A DNA stretch of 64,000 nucleotides from Desulfosporosinus youngiae DSM 17734 (GTDB taxonomy: Bacteria; Bacillota; Desulfitobacteriia; Desulfitobacteriales; Desulfitobacteriaceae): assembly GCF_000244895.1 (NCBI RefSeq), contig NZ_CM001441.1:434001-498000 (forward strand), in the 5' to 3' direction. Below, in pieces: positions 1 to 9,766 of the stretch. How positions within the stretch are numbered: the stretch's first letter is position 1; each line of letters starts with the position of its first letter. A program made the translations under genes and the position numbers. The notes beneath the pieces were generated by a model. It worked only from the letters and a program-made list of their open reading frames with translations, had not been told where the DNA came from and searched no databases.

Positions 1-59
1 AGCCTTTAGGCTAAAGTAAACTTGTTCAACTAAAAGCTGAAACATCCAGGACATGGGTG

Positions 60-460
60 GTCACTCTGAAAAAGAAGACTCCTGTTTTTATCCTCTACTG
101 GTGCCGCGGCAGCGGCATGGACGGTTACTCTGAAAAAAGACCCGTAAGCAGGGCAGCTTCGTCCACAGAAGCGAACCCATGGCATGGAGAGGCGGTAAAA
201 GCCCACAAGACGGTGCGGGGAGACGGAGCCACGGGTTCACATCATGTACTACCCGGAGGTTTGGCACGAAAGTGTCCGGTGGACAGTTTCGCCGAAGCGG
301 CTATCTCCAAAGAATGCTTATCCGCTGAAGGCAGCTCCCGCACCGGCGAGTGGGCGAGCCTCGGAATGCTGCGTGAGCGGATGTGGTGAAGCTGCCTGAC
401 CCGAGAGCACTCTCGTTTTCACCCTCTGCTGGTGCTGCAACAGTGGCATGGGATCTACTT
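60..460. repeat. Composite intergenic repeat, copy A (H-M2-H)
   Basis: First of four copies of a dispersed element; the others start near 4205, 19793 and 44830. It is bounded by a short GC-rich box (H, about 86-140 and 416-455) containing TGGTGCYGCGGCAGCGGCAT-like sequence. Between the boxes lies module M2. M2 can fold: GGTGCGGG (212-219) pairs perfectly with CCCGCACC (337-344). Inside are GGCAC-GAAA-GTGTC (263-276) and GCCG-AAG-CGGC (291-301). The 110-codon reading frame across it is not conserved in the other copies and is probably not a gene. Confidence 0.85.
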
Positions 461-572
461 CACGAATAATCAATACTAAGACAACACTAAGACCTAAAAA
501 AGAACGCCCAAGTTAAAAAGACTTGGGTGTTCTTTCATACAATTTGAATAAACAGTGCCGGGGAGGTAGGAT

Positions 573-1274
573 TTGGTGGATAAAGATATAAAACTTATTA
601 TTGCTTGTGAGGCCTTCAAAGGTGAGCTGGAAGCCTTTAAAGATTCCATTACAGTCGATATTTTATGGATTGAGCAAGCTTTGCATAACCTCCCGGATAC
701 GCTGCATGAAAAAGTTCTGGAAAAGATTCAGGATGCCGAGACCTATTTGAATCCTGGGGATATGGTCCTCTTATTCCTGGGGAACTGTGGAGGGGCTCTA
801 AAAGGGATCTCTTCTCAAACCCTGACGCTTATCTATCCCAATGTCGATGATTGCATCCCGGTGATTTTAGGATCTATGGAAAGGTATAAGGCCATTCAGG
901 CGGAAAGAATAGGAACGTTTTATCTCAACAAAAACTGGATTGATGCCGGGGAAGATCCTTTGAATTCCAGTAAGAAATACATTGAAATGTATGGAGAGAA
1001 GAAGGGCTGGAAGGTTTCTAAGCTGATGTATAAAAACTATACTCATTTTACCTTGATTGATAATGGCTGCTACGAACTTGACAAATATCGTCTGCATGTG
1101 CATGAAGCATGTGAAAAATACGGTAAAATATATTCCGAGGAAAAAGGGGATCTTAAATTTGTAGAGGCAATTCTTAACAGACAGTGCAACATGGTGACTG
1201 TACTTCAGAACTCCCAAAGCGATGATCTTAAAGAGACCTACCAAAGCAGAAAGGCCTTTTTTCCGGAGACTTAA
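573..1274 (+). CDS. DUF1638 family protein (first of a pair)
   Basis: A 233-residue cytoplasmic protein without membrane segments. The N-terminal strand (IKLIIACEAFKGELEAF) and the later LLFLGNCGGALKGI segment are typical of DUF1638. The biochemical role of that family is unknown, but it often lies beside corrinoid-dependent methyltransferase genes. The start is either TTG at 573 or GTG at 576; GGGAGG at 561-566 serves both. A second DUF1638 gene follows after 39 bp, so the two are probably co-transcribed. A corrinoid protein gene lies 4 kb away on the opposite strand. The family call is by recognition; the link to methyl transfer is inference. Confidence 0.75.
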   Translation: MVDKDIKLIIACEAFKGELEAFKDSITVDILWIEQALHNLPDTLHEKVLEKIQDAETYLNPGDMVLLFLGNCGGALKGISSQTLTLIYPNVDDCIPVILGSMERYKAIQAERIGTFYLNKNWIDAGEDPLNSSKKYIEMYGEKKGWKVSKLMYKNYTHFTLIDNGCYELDKYRLHVHEACEKYGKIYSEEKGDLKFVEAILNRQCNMVTVLQNSQSDDLKETYQSRKAFFPET

Positions 1275-1313
1275 AAATCATAGGGTTTTCAAGTGTTATG
1301 GAGGATGATACAG

Positions 1314-1991
1314 ATGAAGATTAAGTTAATTGGCTGCCATTCGACCATGAATGAAGTCCGTGCTCAAGTGTCCGGTCAAGGGATTGATTGTGAATTCTTA
1401 GATTACAGTTTTCATGCTCAGCCTGAGAAGTTACATGCTAAACTCCAGGAGATAATCAATGAAAGTCAAGCTTATGATTTAATCATTCTGACCTACGGAC
1501 GGTGTTCCAATTCCATGGTTGGTTTGCTCTCTCCCCATGTGCCGCTCTTATTTCCGGCGACACACGACTGTATAGGCCTTATGTTAGGTTCGACAACCAG
1601 GCATATGGAATTATTTAAGGAGAATTCTCTTACCTATTATTTCAGCCAGGGATGGTTGGACTATGGGCGTACTCCTTTGGCAGAGTACTACGAATATGAG
1701 ACACAGTTTGGGGAGAAGAAAGCGCGTAAACTGATCAAGATGTTGTATGGAAGATATCAAAAGGCTGTCTTTATAAAAACACCTGGCATTAACGACCCTG
1801 AACGATATCAAAAGAAAGTTCGGGAAATTGCGGATTTCTTTGGCTGGGAGGTTGGAGAAATCGAGGGGGATATAAGTCTTCTCAGCTCAGTTGTCAGAGG
1901 AATTAAGGTACCGGAATCCATCTATATCGAGGCAGGGCAAGTAATTACTTTAGAACTATTAGCCGGAGGACGGCAGAAAAACAACGATTAA
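1314..1991 (+). CDS. DUF1638 family protein (second of a pair)
   Basis: About 225 residues, a diverged paralogue of the preceding gene. The shared signatures are an N-terminal IKLIGCHST strand, LIILTYGRCSNSMVGL in place of LLFLGNCGGALKGI, and the D-C-I pattern of the following loop (HDCIGLMLGS versus DDCIPVILGS). A reading frame is open from a GTG at 1293, but GGAGG at 1300-1304 sits 9 bp before ATG 1314, so I use 1314. Function is unknown. Two divergent DUF1638 copies in tandem may form a heteromer or act on different partners; that is speculation. Confidence 0.75.
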   Translation: MKIKLIGCHSTMNEVRAQVSGQGIDCEFLDYSFHAQPEKLHAKLQEIINESQAYDLIILTYGRCSNSMVGLLSPHVPLLFPATHDCIGLMLGSTTRHMELFKENSLTYYFSQGWLDYGRTPLAEYYEYETQFGEKKARKLIKMLYGRYQKAVFIKTPGINDPERYQKKVREIADFFGWEVGEIEGDISLLSSVVRGIKVPESIYIEAGQVITLELLAGGRQKNND

Positions 1992-2155
1992 CCCAAATCG
2001 AGTTGTTAAAAGGTGAAGGCGGGCGGAGATCTTTGCTTCCTAAGCTGAAAGCCCATAGTAGCTTAAAAATAGGCTGGTTCCTGATATTGATCAGAAAAAA
2101 TTAAGACAGTAGGAAATTTAGCCCATGAGGGGCGATGCTTCGGGGAGTGAGAATT

Positions 2156-4123
2156 ATGAAGGCAAGAAGATTAACATTTATTTCGCTGGTATGCATCATA
2201 CTAAACTTGATATTCTTTTCCTTAATAAGAACGTATCAGGATCTTAGCCTTCTAATATTTGTAGTTACACAACTTCTGATTGTGATTACAATAGTTGTTG
2301 GATATGGAACATCATTTAGGCATAATAAAACCGATAACGGCCTAAAAGTTATCGATGATTTGATAAACGGAAATCTTGCAAATGCTGAACGGACTATCAA
2401 TGAGGGTGAACTTGAAAGGAAACTGGCTGAATACCTGAGTGATATAAGACGTGTGATATCAGAAATATATGGTGTTGCAAGAATTGCCAGTAGTACAGGA
2501 ATTTACTTAACCAAAGATATTAATAATATATCCCAAGCTACCGATAATATTGCGAGTACCGTAAATTATATGGCACAGGGGAATTCTGAAGTTGCAAATT
2601 CAGTAGTGAAGGCCTCCGAAAACATGACAAAGATATATCACTATGTGGCAGGCCTGAAAGATCAGATAGACTTAATAAACGAAAGCTCAAAGACGACAAT
2701 GCATACAGTTGACGAGGGGAATAATGCTTTAAAAATACAAGGCCAAACCTTAATTGAAACTATCGAATCCTTTAAGAAGGCTGGCAGTGTTATCAGCGAC
2801 CTGAAAAAGATGGCCTTTGAGATCAATTCAATTGTTGATACTATTTCCAATATATCAAGCCAGATAAACCTGCTTGCGTTAAATGCCGCTATTGAAGCAG
2901 CACGTGCAGGTGAAGCTGGCAGAGGCTTTACTGTAGTTGCAAGTGAAGTAAAAAAACTGGCCGAAGAATCTAATAGCGCTGCCACAAAAGTAAGAGGGTT
3001 AATTCAAAATGTAACCATTGGCATTGATAAATCCGTAGAAGTGATAAATATCAATAATATTGCCGTAACAGAGCAAGAAATACATTTAAAAAATACGGAA
3101 AGTGCCTTTGAGAATATTAATACAGCCATGAATACTGTTGAGGGAGAGATACATGAAATATTTGCTAAAATCAACGAACTTACTGTCTTTACAGAAAGTG
3201 TAAGTACAGATATAGAAAGCATATCGTCAGTATGTGAAGAATCGGCCGCCAGTTCGGAAGAGATTAGTGCAACTATGCTTGATAATGCTAATTCCATGGG
3301 TAATATAACGGAAAGATTCAGTGAATTAACAAAGAAAATAGAGGTGATTTCTGATCAACTAGAAAAATACAAATATGTTAAGATCGCTTACAATGAGTAC
3401 TTGGAATCAAACTTCCAACTAGAAGTGCTAAAAGAAATGATAAAACAAAAACTTGGCTTAGCCGCCGAAGGGATACTGGTGAATAACCAGGAAATATTCA
3501 GAATGGTGGCTGAAGGCAAAGCGGATTTTTCCACTGCACCAATGCTGCCTTCCTGTGAGGGCTTAGAAATAGAGTATAGGGGCCGGTTGGAGAACTTAGG
3601 TTCTAACTTGGATGGGTGTAAATTGGGTTTAATCGTTCCATCATATGTTGAGATTAATAGTATAAGCGAAATGAAAGGCAGTGCGCCTAGATTCAAAAAC
3701 AAGATATATTCCCTTCAAAGGCGTACAAATCTGGGGCGAATGGCCGGAGAGGCCCTGGAATCTTACGAAATATATGGCTATACCATAGAATATGATGAGG
3801 AAAATATCATGTTGGAAGCCTTGCATAAAGCTATAGCGAAGAAAGAATGGATTATAATTACAGGCTGGCAGCCCCATTATATGTTTAGTGTATATGATTT
3901 GAAATATCTTCAAGACCCCAAAAAGGTATTTGGCAGTGAAGATCATTGTGCTACCTTAGTTAAACAAGGGTTAAAAGAAGAAAACATGGAATTATATCAG
4001 CTGATTAAGGATTTCAAACTGGATATGACGGCCGTAAATAAGGCATTATGGGAAATAAATAAAGGAACAAGTATTAAGGATGCAGCTCAAAGCTATTTGA
4101 ATTCCCTGACAAAGAAAGATTAA
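2156..4123 (+). CDS. Methyl-accepting chemotaxis protein with C-terminal OpuAC-like domain
   Basis: About 655 residues. Two hydrophobic helices near the N terminus (about residues 5-27 and 33-55) are separated by only a few residues, so there is no extracellular sensor domain. A long coiled-coil MCP signalling region follows, with the hairpin tip motif around [18 protein letters not shown]. The last 250 residues resemble the glycine-betaine/proline-betaine binding domain OpuAC ([18 protein letters not shown] is characteristic), so ligand sensing would be cytoplasmic. ATG 2156 is preferred over 2135 because GGGGAGTGAG precedes it. A strong terminator follows the gene. The corrinoid protein nearby makes betaine or a related methylated amine a plausible ligand (inference). 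Confidence 0.85.
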   Translation: MKARRLTFISLVCIILNLIFFSLIRTYQDLSLLIFVVTQLLIVITIVVGYGTSFRHNKTDNGLKVIDDLINGNLANAERTINEGELERKLAEYLSDIRRVISEIYGVARIASSTGIYLTKDINNISQATDNIASTVNYMAQGNSEVANSVVKASENMTKIYHYVAGLKDQIDLINESSKTTMHTVDEGNNALKIQGQTLIETIESFKKAGSVISDLKKMAFEINSIVDTISNISSQINLLALNAAIEAARAGEAGRGFTVVASEVKKLAEESNSAATKVRGLIQNVTIGIDKSVEVININNIAVTEQEIHLKNTESAFENINTAMNTVEGEIHEIFAKINELTVFTESVSTDIESISSVCEESAASSEEISATMLDNANSMGNITERFSELTKKIEVISDQLEKYKYVKIAYNEYLESNFQLEVLKEMIKQKLGLAAEGILVNNQEIFRMVAEGKADFSTAPMLPSCEGLEIEYRGRLENLGSNLDGCKLGLIVPSYVEINSISEMKGSAPRFKNKIYSLQRRTNLGRMAGEALESYEIYGYTIEYDEENIMLEALHKAIAKKEWIIITGWQPHYMFSVYDLKYLQDPKKVFGSEDHCATLVKQGLKEENMELYQLIKDFKLDMTAVNKALWEINKGTSIKDAAQSYLNSLTKKD

Positions 4124-4146
4124 AAAAGGGATTAAAGAGTATAGAA

Positions 4147-4179
4147 AGAACTACTCTCGCGGGAAGAGTAGTTCTTTTT
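4147..4179 (+). terminator. Rho-independent terminator of the chemoreceptor gene
   Basis: A perfect 11-bp stem (AGAACTACTCT with AGAGTAGTTCT) and a 7-base loop, followed by a T run. It lies 24 bp after the stop codon. Confidence 0.9.
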
Positions 4180-4204
4180 GGTTAATAAGAATACAATCTT
4201 ATAT

Positions 4205-5016
4205 CTATTTTGAAGAAGAAGACTCTCATTTTTATCCTCTGCTGGTGCCGCAGTAGCGGCATGGCAGGCTTACTCTGAAAAAAGCCTCCTGGGTTAGACA
4301 GGAGGTCGGTTCTACTGCCTGGCTCTGGGGCGGAGCGCTTTTCAGATGTGTTAACCCGTGCGAAGACGGTGTCTTCGGTCTGCACGCGTCTGCGAGTTCC
4401 GCCGCTGGCTCGCTGGACGGTTCGCGAGCGCGTCCGAACCTCCTGGGTATTTCTGGCCGCATGCTATGCCATCCATGGCGCATGCGGCACTAGGAACATC
4501 GTGTTCCGTCGCATGTGAACCTGCGGCGCGCTACGGGGACGCGAACCGTCTGCGCTCGCCTTAGCGCGGCTCCACTGACGCATCCGCTTAGCAGACAAGC
4601 GCTCCTTCAGCCAGTTTGTTGGGAATGTAAGCAGAACTTTGGGGGGAGGCTGGTAAGGCTTCGTGGAATCTTTTTCATCTTCTGATGGTGCTGCGGCAGC
4701 AGCATAGGCGGCTACCCTGAAAAACCTCAAAGACATGCAGAAAAATCCCCAAACCCGCAAGCAGGGCAGATTCGTCCACAGAAGCGAACCCATTGCATGG
4801 AGAGGCGGTAAAAGCCCACAAGACGGTGCGGGGAGACGGAGCCACGGGTTCACATCAGGTATTACCCGGAGGTTTGGCGAAGTCCCGCACCGGCGAGTAG
4901 GCGAGCCTCGGAGTGCTGCGGTAAGCGGATGTGGGCGAAGCTGACCGACCCGAGCGACCCCATTTTCATCCTCTACTGGTGCTGCGGCAGTGGCATGGGT
5001 GTCTACTCCGAAAAAA
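4205..5016. repeat. Composite intergenic repeat, copy B (H-M1-H-M2-H)
   Basis: The longest form with copy C. Box H occurs three times (about 4229, 4668 and 4962). It delimits M1 (about 4285-4665, shared with copy C) and M2 (about 4735-4960, shared with all copies). M1 here holds an extra stretch around 4465-4510 that is absent from copy C. M2 keeps the closing stem (4825-4832 with 4884-4891) but has lost about 70 bp of the internal arm. The element ends just before the stop codon of the corrinoid protein gene and lies between convergent genes. Open frames here are not conserved between copies. Confidence 0.85.
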
Positions 5017-5022
5017 GCTTAT

Positions 5023-5682
5023 TTATGAGCCGATCCGTTTTGACCCCAATAATTTGGTTAAGTTCTCCTTTAAAAATCCGTAAAATTCAAAAGCATCTTC
5101 AAAGGTATAGTCTGCTCCAATTTCCTTGGCAAAAGCATCCGTTATCGGCGCTCCGCCGACGATTATTTTAATCCCGCTGCGCAATCCTTGAGCTTCCAAT
5201 TCGGCAATCACATCTTTCATAACCGACATGGTTGTGGTTAATAAGGCCGAGATCATTAAAATATTAGGTTTTTCCTTGCGGACGGCACTGGCAAATTTCT
5301 TAGGGGTAACATTTACCCCAAGATCAATAACTTTGGCCCCCGTCGACATGGCCATGGTTTTGACAATACCCAGTCCAATATCGTGTAAGTCCCCGGCAAC
5401 TGTCCCCAACACTATTTTGCCCAGCCCTTTTTTGGCCGGTGCAGTTAGAATTGGCTCAATGACAGAAAGGCCTGCATGCATTGAATGAGTTGCCATCAGA
5501 ACCTCCGGAACATTAACTTTTTCGGAGCGGTATTTATCAGCAATGAAATTTATACCGGTAATCAGTCCTTTTTCAAGAATGGAAGTCGCAGAATATCCTT
5601 GAGCTAAAGCTTGTTTACATAAATCGATTGTATCCTCAGATTCACCTTCAGCTATGGATTGGATAATATCGTCAAATATCAA
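5023..5682 (-). CDS. Corrinoid (B12-binding) methyl-carrier protein, MtbC/MttC-like
   Basis: A 219-residue protein. An N-terminal helical cap (about 1-85) precedes a Rossmann-like cobalamin-binding domain. The base-off motif DxHxxG is present as D98-L-H100-D-I-G103; later come SALLTTTM and a GGAPIT loop. Such proteins carry a methyl group on Co(I)/Co(III) between a substrate-specific methyltransferase and a tetrahydrofolate or CoM methyltransferase. No MttB/MtgB-type or MtaB-type partner is in the window, so the substrate cannot be read from context. It is downstream of, and probably co-transcribed with, the PocR/AraC regulator (11-bp gap). Confidence 0.9.
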   Translation of the reverse strand: MIFDDIIQSIAEGESEDTIDLCKQALAQGYSATSILEKGLITGINFIADKYRSEKVNVPEVLMATHSMHAGLSVIEPILTAPAKKGLGKIVLGTVAGDLHDIGLGIVKTMAMSTGAKVIDLGVNVTPKKFASAVRKEKPNILMISALLTTTMSVMKDVIAELEAQGLRSGIKIIVGGAPITDAFAKEIGADYTFEDAFEFYGFLKENLTKLLGSKRIGS

Positions 5683-5693
5683 TTGAATCGCCC

Positions 5694-6965
5694 CTAAAAT
5701 AAGCTATTTTTGTAGACCAAAGGAGTTACACCGATATATTTTCGGAAGATTTCAGCGAAATAACTTTGGTTTTTAAAGCCTACTGCTTTAGATACTTGTT
5801 CGACGCTAAATTCCGGCTTTTTCATCAGTTCTACCGCTTTTTCAACACGAACTCTGGTTAGGTAGTCGTTAAAGGTGCAATCTAATTCCAATCGGAATAG
5901 ACGGGACAGGTGGGAGGGACTAATAAACAGATGATCGGCGGTTGCTTTTAGTGTCAGCGGTTTGTGGTAATTTTCCATAATGAAGTTTCGGGCGTTATTG
6001 ACCAAACTAAGATGCTTTTTGTCAGCGAGTTTGAAAATTCCATCGAGGAACTCTTCTATGAGTTTATGGACTTTAAAAAAGAATTCTTCTATGCGTTCGA
6101 TGCGGTTAACCTCATTGTTAAAATCCTGAAGTTTAACCATAGCCTGTTCGGCATCAGCTCCCCCTTCGACGGCCGCTCTCGATGAGAGTGCAGCTAATTC
6201 AAGCACGCGGCTTTTTATAGTAGTTTTATCCCCGGCAGTTTTAGTTAAGAGGTCAGTCAGTAGGTTTTTCAAAGTACTCTCGGCCCTGGTTTTATCACCA
6301 AGCCGTATATAGCTTAAAAAACGCCGTTCATTCTTAAGATAGGTTGCATAGTCTGTAAACTCGGTGAGGTTTTTCTTTTTTCTGTTTTCGAGATCAGCTT
6401 TTATTTGCAGACGTTGTAAATGATAGGCATTTTCCTCCTCCATAATATGAAGGTTTCTTTTTACCAGATGATTTACAACAACAAAGAGCATATCTGCCGC
6501 AGCTTGAGATTGTTCAGGAGAGGTGATGGAAAGGCTGTTCACTTTTTGCTTTAATGTATCAAAATCCAGATTAGAATGGCTCTTTTTTAACTGGCGAAGA
6601 AAAAACTCATCCGGTTTCCATAATAACACTTGCCCGCAAATAATACTCCCTAAAAATACATTATCTATAATAATAGGAACAGCCCAGATCACAACTCCGG
6701 CATGGCAACGGAAGAAATAGGGTTCATTCCATTTGGCGGCTTCTAAGGTTGCTTCTTTATAAGATTCGATACACTTCTTTTCCTCTTTGCTATTACTGCG
6801 GATGAACTGACAAAAATCGCTTCTGCTTTGGTTACCCAATATGGTCAGTGTTTCTCCCTTTCTATTGACGGCTTCAATCCGTAAGCCTGTAGCCTTAGAG
6901 AAACTAGCGAGTATTTCTTCCAAGTATTTAGGATCGAGGAATTTTTCAATAGTTTCTTTAGACAT
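5694..6965 (-). CDS. AraC-family regulator with PocR sensory domain
   Basis: 423 residues. The N-terminal 170 match the PocR ligand-binding domain (YLEEILASFSKATGLRIEAV, then CQFIRSN, CIESY and FRCHAGVVIWAVPI, with conserved cysteines). A helical linker follows, and an AraC-type double helix-turn-helix ends the protein (about 320-420, HLSRLFRLE and QSYFAEIFRKYIGVTP). PocR domains sense small organic ligands or corrinoid-linked metabolites in several anaerobes. The corrinoid protein gene lies 11 bp downstream and is the obvious target. The start ATG at 6965 follows a GGAGACC site. Confidence 0.88.
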   Translation of the reverse strand: MSKETIEKFLDPKYLEEILASFSKATGLRIEAVNRKGETLTILGNQSRSDFCQFIRSNSKEEKKCIESYKEATLEAAKWNEPYFFRCHAGVVIWAVPIIIDNVFLGSIICGQVLLWKPDEFFLRQLKKSHSNLDFDTLKQKVNSLSITSPEQSQAAADMLFVVVNHLVKRNLHIMEEENAYHLQRLQIKADLENRKKKNLTEFTDYATYLKNERRFLSYIRLGDKTRAESTLKNLLTDLLTKTAGDKTTIKSRVLELAALSSRAAVEGGADAEQAMVKLQDFNNEVNRIERIEEFFFKVHKLIEEFLDGIFKLADKKHLSLVNNARNFIMENYHKPLTLKATADHLFISPSHLSRLFRLELDCTFNDYLTRVRVEKAVELMKKPEFSVEQVSKAVGFKNQSYFAEIFRKYIGVTPLVYKNSLF

Positions 6966-7147
6966 AGTGGTCTCCTCAATTTGTAGTTAAATGTAATAGT
7001 ATTCGAAAATAAAACATAGAATATTTAGTTTTATTTATTATTTCGATATAAGATCTGTAATTCCTTTAGATTATGCGATTTTTATACAAACTAAAAATTA
7101 TCAACGTATTTTTCCAGAGCTAAAAGCTGAGAAACATGTGTAAGGTT

Positions 7148-7180
7148 GAAGCCCGTAACAGGTCTTCCGTCACGGGCTTC
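7148..7180. terminator. Inverted repeat between the AraC and YggT genes
   Basis: A 9-bp stem (GAAGCCCGT with ACGGGCTTC) with a 15-base loop. It lies downstream of the YggT gene but its short T tract faces the plus strand, so its role as terminator of the minus-strand gene is uncertain. Confidence 0.5.
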
Positions 7181-7235
7181 TTTAAGCAATATTCAGTCTC
7201 ATAAGGTACGGTTCAAAGAGGCAAAATCCTATGGT

Positions 7236-7583
7236 CTAATGAATTCCTGTTGTCTGATGGGGCCTGCTGATTTCAATTAACTTAACGATACCCCAAGCCA
7301 GAACGGCATATACAATCATAGCAATAATGGTTGTCGGCTCTAAAACTGACTGGGCTTCAATCCCTTTTGTGACAGCCGCTCGAAAAATGCCGTTAAAAGG
7401 AGCTAAAAATGCTTGTGAGACAGAATAGATGAAGGACACAAAGGGGCTTTGAGGATTGGCGCCCAGAAGTTTGAACACAAGACGGAAGGCCAATAATACT
7501 TCTAAAACACCCAAAATATAGTAAACAATATTCTTTGCTTTCAACGTTTGCTGGTGAGTTTTTGGATCCGTAATTTCGTTCAT
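7236..7583 (-). CDS. YggT family membrane protein
   Basis: A 115-residue integral membrane protein with a helix near residues 22-45, a second hydrophobic segment (SPFVSFIYSVSQAFLAPFNGIF), and a C-terminal helix (TIIAMIVYAVLAWGIVKLIEI). The pattern, with P-F at the middle segment, fits the YggT/YlmG family. Members are linked to membrane organisation and cell division in other bacteria; the exact function is unknown. The start follows GGAGGG. It stands alone, with no operon partner. Confidence 0.8.
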   Translation of the reverse strand: MNEITDPKTHQQTLKAKNIVYYILGVLEVLLAFRLVFKLLGANPQSPFVSFIYSVSQAFLAPFNGIFRAAVTKGIEAQSVLEPTTIIAMIVYAVLAWGIVKLIEISRPHQTTGIH

Positions 7584-7834
7584 TGAAATCCCTCCATAAC
7601 TGAATTTTAAGTTATCTTTCCAAATTTCATAACGAACTATTACAGCTTAAGTCGATCATAAGTTGGTTTCCGATTAATCCTTCCCAAAATTAGTGCCGAA
7701 CATCGGATATTCGGCGGGAGATTTTTCATAGGTGATTTAGTCTAAAACCTTAGAGTGAAGCCGGAACGGTATGTACATATTTCTCATTGCAGATGAGCAA
7801 ACTTTCTTATAGTAATTACTAAAGGGGGATGGAA

Positions 7835-9766
7835 ATGTCTGAAACCATACTGGAAAAGACAGAAGGTCGAGTAAGTTATCATGACTCTGTAGAAGAAATG
7901 TTAGGAAGAATCAGGGAAGACGGGATGTCCAATTCCTTTGACCGTTGGACTGAGCAGGAGAAGATTCGCTGTAAGTTTTGTCTTCAAGGGTTAACTTGTC
8001 AACAGTGTGCTCAAGGTCCTTGCCGAATTAGTGAGAAGAGCGGGCAGGATAAAGGGGTTTGCGGAATCGGACCTGATGCTATGGCTATGAGAAAGCTGCT
8101 TCTGCAAAATATTATGGGAGCAGGAACCTATAGCCATCATGCTTATGAAGCCTTCAGAACCCTTAAAGCGACTGGAGAAGGAAAAACTCCATTTAAAATT
8201 ACGGATGTCAATAAACTTAAATGGATGTGTGAAAAACTTGGACTCGATACGAATCAGGATACTAACCAGATGGCCATACAATTAGCGGATCTGCTGAATG
8301 CTCAAATGAACATTGGCGTAGAAGAACCGAACCTCATGGTAGAAGCCTTTGCTCCGAAGAAACGAAAAAAGGTCTGGAAGGATCTACATATTTATCCGGC
8401 AGGAGCTGTTCATGAAGAGCAAAACGCTGTAGCGAGCTGCTTAACCAATGTGGATGGAGATTATGTCTCCTTGGCTCTTAAAGCCTTGCGCTTAGGACTG
8501 TCTACCATCTATAATGCCCAAATTGGCTTGGAAATGACTCAGGATATTTTATTTGGCACGCCTAAGCCACATGAAGTCAATGTGGATCTGGGGATCTTGG
8601 ACCCGGATTATATTAATATCGTGTTTAATGGTCACCAACCCTGGCCTGGCGTTGCAACCATTCAAAAAGCTAAAATCGCTGAAGTCCAAGAGCGGGCCAA
8701 AGCGGCTGGGGCGAAAGGGCTGAGAATTGTCGGTTCTATTGAAACGGGACAAGAATTGGTTCAGAGATTTCCCGTTGATGATGTTTTTGTAGGTTTAATG
8801 GGGAACTGGCTGACCATTGAGCCTTTGCTGGCGACCGGAGCGGTGGATGTCCTGGCTATGGATGAGAACTGTTCGCCGCCCGCTATCGATATGTACGCTG
8901 AGCAATACCAAATAACTCTGGTTGCAGTCAGCACAATCATTGGTCTGCCGGGACTTCAGCATAAGATTCCCTATCATCCGGCTGAAACGGATGCTATGGC
9001 AGACCGGCTTATTGAGCTGGGTATTGAAAACTTTAAGAAGAGAAAAGGGAAGATAACTCCAAAGGTCCCTCAAATTACCCAAAAGGCAATGGCAGGATTC
9101 TCCACTGAAGCAGTTCTGGAGGCTCTTGGCAACAAGCTGGACCCACTCGTCGATGTCATCTCCGCAGGAAAGATTCAAGGGGTCGTCGCCTTAGTGAGCT
9201 GCTCAACTATTAGGAATGGCCCGCAGGATTGGAACACGGTAAATCTGGCCAAAGAACTTATTAAAAGAGATATTTTGGTGGTTTCCGCGGGCTGCGGAAA
9301 TCATGCCTTGGAAGTTGCGGGAATGTGCAACATGGATGCCGTTAAAATGGCGGGCAAAGGGCTAAGTGAAATATGCGGCGCTTTGAAAATTCCTCCGGTC
9401 TTAAGCTTTGGAACGTGTACTGATACCGGAAGAATATCCATGCTTGTGACAGCACTTGCCGACCATCTGGACGTTGATGTGCCTCAATTACCGATTGCAG
9501 TAACTGCTCCGGAATGGATGGAGCAGAAAGCGACGATTGACGGTGTGTTTGCCGTGGCCTATGGAGCATATACACACTTATCTCCGACTCCCTTCGTAAC
9601 GGGTGCACCTCAACTGGTCAAGTTATTGACTCAAGATGTCGAAGGGCTGACCGGAGGGAAGGTCGCTCTGGGAGATGATCCCGTTGAAGTAGCCAATAAT
9701 ATTGAAGCCCATATTATGGCTAAACGAAAAGGGCTCGGTCTAAGCACGAACCAAGCAGCAAGGTGA
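7835..9766 (+). CDS. cooS: Anaerobic carbon-monoxide dehydrogenase catalytic subunit
   Basis: 643 residues, normal length for the monofunctional Ni-Fe CO dehydrogenase that oxidises CO to CO2. The N-terminal cysteines C46, C49, C55, C58, C63 and C76 supply clusters D and B. The downstream segments (MDENCSPP, LVSCSTIRNGP, SAGCGNHALEVAG, SFGTCTDTGR) carry ligands of the Ni-Fe-S C cluster. ATG 7835 is chosen over 7829 because AAGGGGG lies 6 bp upstream. No cooF or cooC is adjacent. The fhs gene follows about 200 bp downstream, tying CO or one-carbon oxidation to the Wood-Ljungdahl methyl branch. Nickel supply may come from the CooT and CbiMQO genes in this window. Confidence 0.96.
   Translation: MSETILEKTEGRVSYHDSVEEMLGRIREDGMSNSFDRWTEQEKIRCKFCLQGLTCQQCAQGPCRISEKSGQDKGVCGIGPDAMAMRKLLLQNIMGAGTYSHHAYEAFRTLKATGEGKTPFKITDVNKLKWMCEKLGLDTNQDTNQMAIQLADLLNAQMNIGVEEPNLMVEAFAPKKRKKVWKDLHIYPAGAVHEEQNAVASCLTNVDGDYVSLALKALRLGLSTIYNAQIGLEMTQDILFGTPKPHEVNVDLGILDPDYINIVFNGHQPWPGVATIQKAKIAEVQERAKAAGAKGLRIVGSIETGQELVQRFPVDDVFVGLMGNWLTIEPLLATGAVDVLAMDENCSPPAIDMYAEQYQITLVAVSTIIGLPGLQHKIPYHPAETDAMADRLIELGIENFKKRKGKITPKVPQITQKAMAGFSTEAVLEALGNKLDPLVDVISAGKIQGVVALVSCSTIRNGPQDWNTVNLAKELIKRDILVVSAGCGNHALEVAGMCNMDAVKMAGKGLSEICGALKIPPVLSFGTCTDTGRISMLVTALADHLDVDVPQLPIAVTAPEWMEQKATIDGVFAVAYGAYTHLSPTPFVTGAPQLVKLLTQDVEGLTGGKVALGDDPVEVANNIEAHIMAKRKGLGLSTNQAAR

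Noticed and set aside
57-389. 110-codon open frame in repeat copy A, and similar frames at 4232-4944, 19783-20887 and 44818-45197
   Set aside because: They lie in a GC-rich dispersed repeat, run on both strands, lack ribosome binding sites and are not conserved between copies.
205-400. Module M2 as a group II intron remnant
   Set aside because: No recognisable 5' GUGYG start, domain V or reverse transcriptase was found; similarity is limited to general RNA-like folding.
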